DNA from: Kribbella pratensis
GTDB taxonomy: Bacteria > Actinomycetota > Actinomycetes > Propionibacteriales > Kribbellaceae
Reading direction: 5' to 3'
Assembly: GCF_004365355.1 (NCBI RefSeq)
Contig: NZ_SODP01000002.1
Coordinates: 677,838 to 741,837 of the forward strand
Length of the DNA stretch: 64,000 bases
In this document: in pieces, positions 25,701 through 33,164 of the stretch
Layout of the letters: every line of letters starts with the position of its first letter
Position numbering within the stretch: position 1 is the stretch's first letter
Notes under the pieces: generated by a model
What the model was told of the DNA's origin: nothing
Database searches by the model: none
What the model saw: the letters and a program-made list of their open reading frames with translations, nothing else
Position numbers and translations under genes: made by a program

Positions 25701-26657
25701 GCTGCCGTCCTCCAGCCGCACAACCTCGCCGGTCTCGTCCTTGTCGCCTAGCACAAGCACGTCAAGCCCACCCGCGGTCAGCCGCACGACCTCGTAGTCG
25801 GGCAGCTCCGTCGTCTCTCCCGAGAAGCGCCGGGACAGGGCTTCGGCGTGCGACCACGCGGACGCGACCGTGCCGGTCAGGCGGCCTTCGACCTCGGCGC
25901 AGTCACCGATTGCGTGAATGCTTGGGTCGTCGGGGCTCGTGAGCGTGTGGTCGACGACAATGCCGGTGCGGACTGTAAGCCCCGTAGCCAGCTCGGTCCG
26001 CGGTTGCACGCCGCACGCGACCACGAGCAAGTCGCCGAATACCTGCCGCCCACTGCGCAACTTCAACGCCCGGAAGCGCCCGTCCCGAATGTCGGTCCCG
26101 TCGAGCGTGGTGTTGAGCAGTACTTCGACACCCAAATCCCGCACTGCCCGCGTGACCCGCCGCCCAGCAGACGCCCGGATCGTCTTGTCCAACAGCGTTT
26201 GCCCGTCGTGCACCAGCGTCACGGCAACCCCGCGCTCCCGCAGCGCACAAGCAGTCTCGACGCCAAGCACACCACCACCGAGTACAACCGCCCGCCTCAC
26301 CGAGCCCGCCGCCTCCACGACTGCCCGCGCATCATCCACCGACCGCAGCGTCTGCACTCCATCCGCTGCGACAACCTCACCAGGGACCGTCGGCACTGCC
26401 CCGGTCGCGAACACCAGTCGGTCGTAACCCCATTCGCGCCCAGTGGCATCGCGCACCACGCGGCGGTCCCGGTCCGCCGCCACGGCGGTAGCCATCGGTT
26501 CATCGCCCATCAGCGGCTCAGCGCGGCCGGCGACGTACTCGGTCAGCCTGCTCCGGTTGTACGACGGCTCGTCGCCTAGCACCGTCACGTCGTACGACGG
26601 CAACAGCTCGGCCAACCGGCGCCCGGCCATGCCGCCGCCGATGATCACAACCTTCAT
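22761..26657 (-). CDS. nirB: NasB-like FAD/[2Fe-2S] module fused in frame to nitrite reductase large subunit NirB
   Basis: One uninterrupted frame of 1298 codons. Residues 1 to about 365 are an FAD/NAD(P)-dependent reductase (VVIIGGGMAG start, VVLGGGVLGVETA NAD site), and about 372-425 a BFD-like [2Fe-2S] domain (VCRCNGVTR and TGCGSC). Residues 439-1298 are a complete NirB: FAD/NAD domains, a BFD domain (VCSCNNVS, TSCGSC), and a siroheme/[4Fe-4S] domain with SCVGSTWC and SGCARECAE. NirB reduces nitrite to ammonium with NADH. NasB-like proteins pass electrons to nitrate reductase, whose gene lies directly upstream with a 4-bp overlap. No stop separates the parts, yet a strong AGGAGGG stands five bases before the codon-439 ATG (25343), so a free NirB of 860 residues may also be made. 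Confidence 0.88.
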   Translation of the reverse strand: MKVVIIGGGMAGRRLAELLPSYDVTVLGDEPSYNRSRLTEYVAGRAEPLMGDEPMATAVAADRDRRVVRDATGREWGYDRLVFATGAVPTVPGEVVAADGVQTLRSVDDARAVVEAAGSVRRAVVLGGGVLGVETACALRERGVAVTLVHDGQTLLDKTIRASAGRRVTRAVRDLGVEVLLNTTLDGTDIRDGRFRALKLRSGRQVFGDLLVVACGVQPRTELATGLTVRTGIVVDHTLTSPDDPSIHAIGDCAEVEGRLTGTVASAWSHAEALSRRFSGETTELPDYEVVRLTAGGLDVLVLGDKDETGEVVRLEDGSRYVRAVLRDGVVRSAVVVGAPEVAAELVLLADRGTPVVAEGLLTATEVPTKRVPAVCRCNGVTRAAIEAAWHGGADSVDGIAATTRATTGCGSCTGAVGELLDRFRRGETEPVPSRRATMAELKKAKHVVVVGGGMVAHRLVEALRQRDTDITYRITVFAEEPRLPYDRVALTSYFSGRDPQDLSLGDPDLWDDPAVNLRKGVRITSIDTTAKTVTTARGEEVGYDELVLATGSAAFIPPVKNNDAQGCFVYRTIDDVAALRVYVERLKSEGKKVNGVVVGGGLLGLEAAGALRALDAATKVVEFAPRLMPLQVDEGGGSALSRLIEGLDVEVLTATQCQRVKLTPQGAARAMAVADGPDLPADVVVFATGVRPRDELGREAGLEIGERGGVVVDEACRTSVPGVWAIGEVACIEGRVWGLIAPGYTMAEIVADRLLGGEATFPGADTSTKLKLLGVDVASFGDAFGATEGALDIVYADPVAGVYKKLVLSDDARTLLGGILVGDASAYSGLRPMVGRELGADPAAFLLPEGAAPVQLELPDDAPVCSCNNVSAGTIRCAVRDEGCGDIKSVCGRTKAGTSCGSCLPVVKNLLNAELTKAGVEVSKALCEHFALSRAELFDVVRITELRTFSEIVERHGTGRGCDICKPVVASILASLDPAGHVLEGERATLQDTNDHVMANMQKDGTYSVVPRIPGGEITPEGLITIGEVARDFGLYTKITGGQRVDLFGARIEQLPAIWKRLVDAGFESGHAYGKALRTVKSCVGSTWCRYGVQDSVGMAIALELRYRGLRSPHKLKLGVSGCARECAEARGKDVGVIATEKGWNVYVGGNGGMTPRHAELLASDLSDEELFQAIDRFLMYYIRTGDRLQRTAVWIRELEGGLDHVRDVVLNDSLGIAADLDAAMARHVDSYVDEWQATLNDPQKLARFVSFVNAPDQPDADLRYVVERSQPRPASPAERGQLEPVLLAGPRLEVRR
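25341..25355 (-). promoter_or_regulatory. Internal ribosome binding site and start for stand-alone NirB
   Basis: On the minus strand AGGAGGG (25355-25349) is followed by CGACG and ATG (25343-25341), then codons for MAELKKAKHVVVVGGGM, the typical start of an independent NirB. It sits inside the continuous frame of the longer fusion. It is the strongest Shine-Dalgarno match in the operon and is unlikely to survive by chance if unused. Confidence 0.6.
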
Positions 26658-28756
26658 GCCGACACTCCCGTCACCGGTAGAACGGCGGCGGTGACTTCGA
26701 CGGCACACGCCTTGAACTCGGGCATCCCCGACACCGGATCGAGCACATCGTTGGTCAGCTCGTTGACAGCCTCGACCCCACCGAAATGGAACGGCACGAA
26801 CACCGTGTCCGGCCGTACGTCGGTCGTCACGCGCGCCGGCAACACCATCGACCCGCGCGCCGTACGCAACCGCACCGGCCGCCCGTCGCCGATCCCCAGC
26901 TGCGCTGCCACCCGCGGATGAAGCTCCGCGAACACCTCCGGCTCCGCCTCAGCCAACTCCGGCACACGCCGCGTCTGCGCGCCGCTCTGGTAGTGCTGCA
27001 ACAGGCGCCCAGTCACCAAGTACAGCGGAGATTCCGCGTTGAGATCATCCGCCACCGGCCGATGATCGACAGCCACCACCCGCGCCCGCCCGTCCGGCGT
27101 GGGGAACCCGTCCGCGAACAATCGCGGCGTACCAGGATGCCCTTCGTGTGGCACCGGCCAGAACAACTCCTCGCCCGCGTCCAACCGCTCCCACGTGATC
27201 CCCGAATAGTCGGCCCGCCCACCGGCACTCGCCCGCCGAAGCTCCTCGAAGACCTCAGCCGGATCGGTCGAAAACCCTTTACTACCGAGCCTTTCGGCCA
27301 AACCGGCGAAAACCGCGAGATCGCTCCGCACTTCACCAGGAGGCGCTACGGCGGTACGCCGCCGCAGTACCCGTCCCTCGAGCGACGTCATCGTGCCGTC
27401 CTCTTCGGCCCACTGCGTCACCGGAAACACCACATCCGCCAGCAGCGCGGTCTCGGACGGGACTACGTCCGTCACGACCAATAGCTCTAGTGAAGCGAGC
27501 CGCTCGCGCACGGAGGCGAGGTTCGGCGCCGACACCAGCAAGTTGCTCCCGTGAACCATCAAGGCCTTGGGCCCGTCCGGTTGCCCGAGCGAGTTGATCA
27601 GTTCAACCGCGCTCTTCCCGGGGCCGGGCAGGTCCTCCACACCCCAGACCCGCATCAGGTGCGCACGAGCCGCCGGGTCGGAGATGCTCCGATAACCAGG
27701 GAGCTGATCCGCCTTCTGCCCGTGCTCGCGACCGCCCTGCCCGTTCCCCTGCCCCGTGATGCACCCGTACCCGCTTCCCAACCGCCCAGGAAGCCCGAGC
27801 GCCAGCGCGAGGTTGATACAAGCAGTCACCGTGTCAGTGCCTTTGCTGTGCTGCTCGGCCCCGCGCCCGGTCAGGATGAACGCACCCGCGCCACCATGAA
27901 CCGGAGCCGCCGCTGCCAGCACCCGCGCGGCCCGGCGGATCGTCGCGGCAGGCACACCAGTCACCCGCTCAGCCCGCTCCGGCCACCACGACGCCGTGGA
28001 GCGAATCAGCAGGTCCGGATCGTCGACCCGCTCGGCCAAGTAGGCCGTGTCCGCAAGGCCTTCCTGCAGCACCACGTGTGTCAGAGCGAGCACCAAGGCG
28101 AGGTCCGTGCCAGGTGTGGCTTGCAGGTGGATGCCGCCGTCGTCCGCGGTGAGTCCGGCGGTGGCCGAGAGGCGCGGGTCGACGACCAGAAGCCCACCCG
28201 CGTCCCTCGCCCCTTGCAGCTGTGCGACCGCCGGCGGCATCGTCTCCGCGATGTTGCTGCCGACCAGCAGGATCGCGCCGGCACCGCCCAGATCCGCCAG
28301 CGGGAACGGCAGCCCCCGGTCGATCCCGAACGCCCGGTTCGTCGCGGCTGCCGCCGACGACATACAGAACCGGCCGTTGTAGTCCACATTCGCCGTCTTC
28401 AACGCCACCCGCGCGAACTTCCCCAGCGCGTATGCCTTCTCGTTCGTCAGCCCGCCGCCGCCGAACACCGCCACCGCGTCCCGGCCGTGCGTGTCCTGCA
28501 GCGACTGGATGCGTGAGGCAACGAAATCCAGCGCGGTGTCCCAGCTCGTCTCCACCAGTTCGCCCGCGGCGTTGCGGATCAGCGGCGTGGTGAGCCGATC
28601 CGGCACCGTGAGTACGTCGGGAGCCGTCCAGCCCTTGCGGCACAGCCCGCCTCGGCCGGCGGGGCGCACCTCCACGGCACCCGGTCGCGCGACCGGGTGC
28701 AGCGTGGTGGCGCACTGCAGAGCGCAGTACGGACAGTGAGTAAGGACAGAGCTCAC
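26654..28756 (-). CDS. nasA: Assimilatory nitrate reductase, molybdopterin catalytic subunit
   Basis: A 700-residue Mo-bisMGD oxidoreductase. The N-terminal [4Fe-4S] motif is complete (Cys8, Cys11, Cys15 and Cys39 in HCPYCALQC and GGLCRKGW). GGGGLTNEKAYALGKFAR, VGSNIAETMPP, GRGAEQHSKGTDTVTACINLALALG and a C-terminal molybdopterin dinucleotide-binding domain (YLVTGRLLQHYQSGAQTRRVPEL) follow. It reduces nitrate to nitrite in the cytoplasm. It lacks the C-terminal BFD-like domain found in many NasA proteins; the neighbouring fusion supplies one. GTG 28756 overlaps the narK stop, with AGGAG five bases upstream. Confidence 0.92.
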   Translation of the reverse strand: MSSVLTHCPYCALQCATTLHPVARPGAVEVRPAGRGGLCRKGWTAPDVLTVPDRLTTPLIRNAAGELVETSWDTALDFVASRIQSLQDTHGRDAVAVFGGGGLTNEKAYALGKFARVALKTANVDYNGRFCMSSAAAATNRAFGIDRGLPFPLADLGGAGAILLVGSNIAETMPPAVAQLQGARDAGGLLVVDPRLSATAGLTADDGGIHLQATPGTDLALVLALTHVVLQEGLADTAYLAERVDDPDLLIRSTASWWPERAERVTGVPAATIRRAARVLAAAAPVHGGAGAFILTGRGAEQHSKGTDTVTACINLALALGLPGRLGSGYGCITGQGNGQGGREHGQKADQLPGYRSISDPAARAHLMRVWGVEDLPGPGKSAVELINSLGQPDGPKALMVHGSNLLVSAPNLASVRERLASLELLVVTDVVPSETALLADVVFPVTQWAEEDGTMTSLEGRVLRRRTAVAPPGEVRSDLAVFAGLAERLGSKGFSTDPAEVFEELRRASAGGRADYSGITWERLDAGEELFWPVPHEGHPGTPRLFADGFPTPDGRARVVAVDHRPVADDLNAESPLYLVTGRLLQHYQSGAQTRRVPELAEAEPEVFAELHPRVAAQLGIGDGRPVRLRTARGSMVLPARVTTDVRPDTVFVPFHFGGVEAVNELTNDVLDPVSGMPEFKACAVEVTAAVLPVTGVSA

Positions 28757-30129
28757 ACGCGCTCCTGGCTGAGCGGTCCGCCCTTGCGGAGGTAGCAGAA
28801 GTACGTCACCGCCAGGCACAGCACGTAGAACCCGCAGAACACGTACAGCGCCGGGATCAGCGAGCCGAAGTGACTCGTCGACATCGCGAACCCGCGCGGC
28901 ACCAGGAACCCGCCGTACGCACCGACCGCCGACGCGATCCCGATACAGGCCGCCGCCTCACGCCGCGCCCGGCCCGGGTCGCCCGGCGTCGTCAGCCGGA
29001 ACACGGCCGGGATCATCCGGTACGTCGACCCGTTGGCCGCGCCGCTCGCCACGAACAGGACGAGGAAGCTGATCAGGAACGCCGCGAAGCTGCCGGACTT
29101 CACCGACACGATCGCCGCCAGGATGCCGAGCCCCATCACCACGAACGAGCAGACCGTGATCCACGCGCCGCCGATCCGGTCGGCCAGCTTGCCGCCGAAC
29201 GGCCGCGCCACCGACCCGACCAGCGCGCCGAGGAACGCGAAGTGCGCCGGCGTGATGTCCGGGAACGTGGTCTTGATCAGCAGCGGGAACGCCGCCCCGA
29301 AGCCGATGAACGACCCGAACGTGCCGATGTACAGGAACGAGATCACCCAGGTGTGCGGCCGCTTCGCCGCGGCGATCGACGTACGGAACGAGGAGTTCGC
29401 CACCGAGAGGTTGGCCATCACCTTCCACGCCCAGAACGCGGCCAGCACGATCAGCGGCAGCCACATCAGCCCGGCCCGGTTCAGCGACAGCCCCGCGCCG
29501 GCGACGATCACGATCGGCACCAGGAGCTGGACGACGGCGACGCCGAGGTTGCCGCCGGCCGCGTTGATGCCGAGCGCGAAGCCCTTCTCCTTCTCGGGGT
29601 AGAAGAACGAGATGTTGGTCATGCTGCTGGCGAAGTTGCCGCCGCCGACACCCGCGGTCGCCGCGACCAACGCCATCAGCCAGAACGGTGTGTCCGGCCG
29701 GGTCATGAAGTAGGACAGCCCCGCGGTCGGGATCAGCAGGAGCAGCGCCGAGAACACCGTCCAGTTCCGCCCGCCGAACCGCGGTACGGCGAACGTGTAC
29801 GGCAACCGCAGCGTCGCGCCGACCAGACTCGGCAGCGCGACCAGCCAGAACAGCTGGTTGGTGTCGTAACTGAATCCGGCCCTAGGCATCGACACGACGA
29901 CGATGCTCCACAGCTGCCAGACGGAGAAGCCGAGGAACTCGGCGAAGATCGAGGGCCACAGGTTGCGCCGCGCGATCGCACGGCCCTTCCCGGCCCAGAA
30001 CATGGCGTCCTCGGGATCCCAGACGTCGATCCAGCGTCCGCGCCGCGGCGCCTCGACGGTCCCCACGGTGCCCACGGTGCCGTGGGCGTCCCTGGTGGTG
30101 ACGGTCTTCGGTCCTGCCTCGAGCGTCAT
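28753..30129 (-). CDS. narK: Nitrate/nitrite MFS transporter NarK-type
   Basis: A 458-residue NNP-family MFS protein with about 12 helices. The family signatures GVGGGNFASSMTNISFFYPEKEKGFALGINAAGGNLGVA (two nitrate-signature stretches with the FYP motif) and SYDTNQLFWLVALPSLVGATLRLPY are present. It brings nitrate into the cell for the reductases encoded downstream. CGGAG lies about seven bases before ATG 30129; ATG 30156 is an in-frame alternative with a GAGG nearby. First gene of the nitrate operon, preceded by two GlnR-type sites. Confidence 0.93.
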   Translation of the reverse strand: MTLEAGPKTVTTRDAHGTVGTVGTVEAPRRGRWIDVWDPEDAMFWAGKGRAIARRNLWPSIFAEFLGFSVWQLWSIVVVSMPRAGFSYDTNQLFWLVALPSLVGATLRLPYTFAVPRFGGRNWTVFSALLLLIPTAGLSYFMTRPDTPFWLMALVAATAGVGGGNFASSMTNISFFYPEKEKGFALGINAAGGNLGVAVVQLLVPIVIVAGAGLSLNRAGLMWLPLIVLAAFWAWKVMANLSVANSSFRTSIAAAKRPHTWVISFLYIGTFGSFIGFGAAFPLLIKTTFPDITPAHFAFLGALVGSVARPFGGKLADRIGGAWITVCSFVVMGLGILAAIVSVKSGSFAAFLISFLVLFVASGAANGSTYRMIPAVFRLTTPGDPGRARREAAACIGIASAVGAYGGFLVPRGFAMSTSHFGSLIPALYVFCGFYVLCLAVTYFCYLRKGGPLSQERV

Positions 30130-30185
30130 CGCAAGTCTCCGATCATCCGACCTCATCGATTAGGCCTGGACGTTATGACCGGGGT

Positions 30186-30223
30186 GTTTCCGCGTAGTCA
30201 TCTTGTTGTTACGCCGCCGAAAC
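30186..30223. promoter_or_regulatory. GlnR-type operator in front of the nitrate operon
   Basis: Two 16-bp sites of the GlnR pattern GTNAC-N6-GAAAC lie exactly six bases apart. The site at 30208-30223 is a perfect match on the plus strand (GTTAC, six bases, GAAAC). The site at 30186-30201 reads ATGAC, six bases, GAAAC on the minus strand, one mismatch. They therefore face each other as an inverted pair. GlnR is the global nitrogen regulator of many actinobacteria and activates nitrate assimilation genes. The sites lie 57 bp upstream of ATG 30129, a position suited to activation. Confidence 0.72.
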
Positions 30224-30276
30224 GGCTCCCGCACACCCACTGCGGGGTGGTGAGAGATCGCGGGTACTGTGCCGAC

Positions 30277-32415
30277 GTGAACCGGTGGACGTGGCGAGCG
30301 GCGATTGCCGCAGTACTGATCGGCTGGCTGGTGCTGGGCGCCCTGGGCGGACCGGCGGTCGGAAAGCTGAGTGAGGTCCAGCAGAACGACAACGCGAACT
30401 TCCTGCCGAAGCAGGCCGAGTCGACGTTGGTGGCCAACGAGTCGGCGAAGTTCGTCGACTCCAAGGCGCTGCCGTACTTCGTCCTGATCGAGCGTGAATC
30501 GGGGATCACCGCGGCGGACCTGGACGCGGCCAAGGCGTTCATCGCGCGGATCCCTTCGCTGGATATCGGTAACGGCAAGAAGCTGGGTTCCTATCTGACT
30601 GCTCCGGTTGCCGCTCCGATCCCGTCGGAGGATCACAAGGCGCTCCTGATCACCGTCCAGACGGACGGCGACCGCGCCGACGAGGTGGTCAAGCAGGGCA
30701 CCACCGTGCTGTTCGCGGTCGCCGACACGCTGCGGACCGACATCAAGCAGAACCTCACACCGACTGGCCTGCAGGTGTACGTGACCGGCCCCGGCGGGGT
30801 ATTCGCGGACTTCGTGGTCGCGTTCAGCGGGATCGACGGGATCCTGCTCGGGGTCGCGCTCGCGGTCGTGTTCGTGATCCTGCTGATCGTCTACCGCAGT
30901 CCGATCCTGCCGATCGCGGTCCTGCTGACCGCGGTCTTCGGCCTCGCGCTGGCCGCGCTGGTGGTGTACCCCCTGGCGAAGAACGGCGTACTCCAGCTGA
31001 ACGGTCAGAGCCAGGGCATCCTGTTCATCCTGGTCGTCGGAGCCTCGACCGACTACTCGCTGCTACTCGTCTCTCGTTACAAGGAGGAGTTGCACGACTA
31101 CGAGAGCAAGTTCGAGGCGATGCGGGTCGCCTGGCGAGCGTCGATCGAGCCGATCGCGGCCAGCGCGGCGACGGTCATCCTCGGTCTGCTGTGCCTGCTG
31201 CTTTCCCAGCTCGGCAGCACGAAGGGTCTCGGCCCCGTCGGCGCGTTCGGGATCGCCGGCGCGTTCGTCGCGGCGATGACGTTCCTGCCCGCGATCCTGC
31301 TCGCGTTCGGCCGGCGGATCTTCTGGCCGTCGATCCCGCGCGTCGACCACGTCCACTCCCGCGACCAGGTCGGCGGCAAGCGCCTCTGGGGCCGGATCTC
31401 CGGGCTCGTCGGGCGGCACTCCCGCCGGGTCTGGGTGATCAGCGCGCTCGCCTTGCTCGCGTGTGCGGCGTTCCTCCCGACGTTCAAGGCGAGCGGGACC
31501 TCGCAGGAGGACCTGTTCCTCAACACGGTCGAGTCGGTTACCGGGCAGAAGGAGTTGGCCAAGCACTTCGACGCGGGCGCCGGTACGCCGGTGCAGATCC
31601 TGACCCCGGTCGCGCAGGCGGACCAGGTGGTTGCGACCGCGTTGAAGGTCGACGGTATCGGCGCGGCATCCGCTTCAGTCGCTCCCGGCGTACCGCCGAA
31701 GGTCGTCGACGGCAAGGTGCTGGTCCAGGCCACGCTCAAGGTGCCGGCCGACTCACCCGAGGCGACGCAGGTCGTGAAGCATCTGCGGTCCTCGCTCGAC
31801 GCGGTCAGTCCGGACATCCTGGTGGGCGGCAACACCGCGATCAACCTCGACGTACTGGACGCCGCGCAGCGGGATCTTCGCGTCATCATCCCGACCATCC
31901 TCGCGGTGATCTTCGTCGTACTGATGCTGCTGCTGCGATCGCTCGTGGCCGCCGTACTGCTGGTGATCGCGAACGTGCTCTCCTTCGGCGCGACGCTCGG
32001 CGTCAGCGCACTGATGTTCAACCACGTCTTCGGGTTCCCCGGCGCGGATCCCGGTATCCCGCTCTACGCCTTCGTCTTCCTAGTTGCCCTAGGCATCGAC
32101 TACTCGATCTTCCTGATGACCCGCGTCCGCGAGGAATCCCAGGAACACGGCACCAGACCGGGCATCCTCGTCGGCCTGGCCGTCACGGGCGGCGTCATCA
32201 CCTCCGCCGGCGTAGTCCTGGCCGCCACCTTCTCCGCCCTCGCCGTCCTCCCCATCCTCTTCCTGGCCCAAATAGCCTTCATGGTCGCCTTCGGCGTCCT
32301 CCTCGACACCACTGTCGTCCGCTCCCTCCTCGTCCCCTCCCTGGCCCACGACATAGGCCCCCGAGTCTGGTGGCCCAGCAAACTATCCAAAGAAACAAAG
32401 GAAGATTCGGAGTAG
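30277..32415 (+). CDS. MMPL/RND family transporter
   Basis: A 712-residue membrane protein with two repeats of one helix, a large external loop and a helical bundle, as in MMPL proteins. Visible features are an N-terminal helix (AAIAAVLIGWLVLGALGG), LFILVVGASTDYSLLLVSRYKEEL (about 250-270) and VFLVALGIDYSIFLMTRVREES (about 596-617), where the Asp-Tyr pairs form the proton relay. Substrates of the family include lipids, pigments and drugs; none can be assigned here. GTG 30277 gives the family's N-terminal length. It has no clear Shine-Dalgarno, so a short-leader transcript is possible. Confidence 0.88.
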   Translation: MNRWTWRAAIAAVLIGWLVLGALGGPAVGKLSEVQQNDNANFLPKQAESTLVANESAKFVDSKALPYFVLIERESGITAADLDAAKAFIARIPSLDIGNGKKLGSYLTAPVAAPIPSEDHKALLITVQTDGDRADEVVKQGTTVLFAVADTLRTDIKQNLTPTGLQVYVTGPGGVFADFVVAFSGIDGILLGVALAVVFVILLIVYRSPILPIAVLLTAVFGLALAALVVYPLAKNGVLQLNGQSQGILFILVVGASTDYSLLLVSRYKEELHDYESKFEAMRVAWRASIEPIAASAATVILGLLCLLLSQLGSTKGLGPVGAFGIAGAFVAAMTFLPAILLAFGRRIFWPSIPRVDHVHSRDQVGGKRLWGRISGLVGRHSRRVWVISALALLACAAFLPTFKASGTSQEDLFLNTVESVTGQKELAKHFDAGAGTPVQILTPVAQADQVVATALKVDGIGAASASVAPGVPPKVVDGKVLVQATLKVPADSPEATQVVKHLRSSLDAVSPDILVGGNTAINLDVLDAAQRDLRVIIPTILAVIFVVLMLLLRSLVAAVLLVIANVLSFGATLGVSALMFNHVFGFPGADPGIPLYAFVFLVALGIDYSIFLMTRVREESQEHGTRPGILVGLAVTGGVITSAGVVLAATFSALAVLPILFLAQIAFMVAFGVLLDTTVVRSLLVPSLAHDIGPRVWWPSKLSKETKEDSE

Positions 32416-32457
32416 CGGCCGGCTCCGCTGACCAGCCGGAGCATGCTTGCCCGGTCA

Positions 32458-33099
32458 TCAGTTCATCAACGTACGCAGGGTCTCGGTCACGGTCTGCAGA
32501 TCGTCGTCTCTGACGTACGTCGACAACGCCGTGACGTCGGCGCACTTCCCAGACTGGCGGCGCTCTTCACGACGTTGTCCTGCCCTGAGTCGAGCACGAC
32601 ACCTCTGCCGCCACAGCAGCATCCTTCGACACGACGACCATCTGGTACCCGCGGTAGTCGCTAACGACGCAGCGGTTGCCGATAGGCGGGGCGGCGCTTC
32701 GCCAGCCGCTTGTGGCGCGAAGCCGCATGGTCATCCCGTACCGACAGTGGGCAGACCCTGCTCCAGCCGTTACAGCGACTCCCATCAAATAGCCGACACC
32801 CTGCGACTGGATCGACCAGCCCGGGACCGCGACCGACGCACCCGCATTCGCGTTGTAAATTTCGACACGACGAACCATCTGGTACCCGCGGTAGTCGCTG
32901 ACGACGCAGCGGTCGCCGATAGCGGGGATGCGCTTCGCCAGCCGCTTGCGGCGTGAAGCCGCATGGTCATCCCGTACCGATAGTGGGCAGACTCTGCTTC
33001 AGCCGCTACAGCGACTCCCATCAAGGAGCCGACACACTGCGACTGTATCGACCAGCCGGGGACCGCGACCGGCGTACCCGCATTCGCGTTGTAAATAAC
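32458..33099 (-). pseudogene. Decayed unknown gene containing a 236-bp internal tandem duplication
   Basis: The minus strand shows protein-like stretches that change frame: IYNANAG and VAVPGWSIQSQ, then RCVVSDYRGYQMVVVSKDAA, then DNVVKSAASLG, then CADVTALSTYVRDDDLQTV with a stop at 32458-32460. Each stretch is open and GC-biased at third positions but they are joined only by frameshifts. The RCVVSDYRGYQMV block occurs twice because of the duplication. I do not recognise the family. It is probably a dead C-terminal gene fragment; the start is not identifiable. Confidence 0.4.
32625..33097. repeat. Two tandem copies of a 236-bp repeat
   Basis: Copy 1 runs from 32625 to 32860 and copy 2 from 32861 to about 33097. 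Both begin TTCGACACGACGA and end near CGCATTCGCGTTGTAAAT. Differences are scattered substitutions plus a few single-base indels (for example one extra A in copy 2 near 32873), so the duplication is not very recent. The block fills most of the gap between the MMPL gene and the DUF222 pseudogene. Confidence 0.85.
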
Positions 33100-33148
33100 G
33101 GCTTTCGCGGCTGGTTCGATTTGGCCGCGGAGCGTCGAACAGCTAGAA

Positions 33149-33164
33149 TCGAACACATGTTCGA
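33149..33164. promoter_or_regulatory. LexA SOS box overlapping the DUF222 start codon
   Basis: TCGAACACATGTTCGA is a perfect match to the actinobacterial LexA consensus TCGAAC-N4-GTTCGA. It begins at the last base of a -10-like TAGAAT (33144-33149) and covers the ATG at 33157. LexA bound here would block transcription until DNA damage. SOS boxes in front of 13E12-family DUF222/HNH genes are known in mycobacteria. Confidence 0.8.

Noticed and set aside
28870-30276. Extension of the MMPL gene upstream through the whole narK gene
   Set aside because: The frame stays open only because it is antisense to narK. MMPL homology starts at GTG 30277, and the GlnR sites lie just before it.
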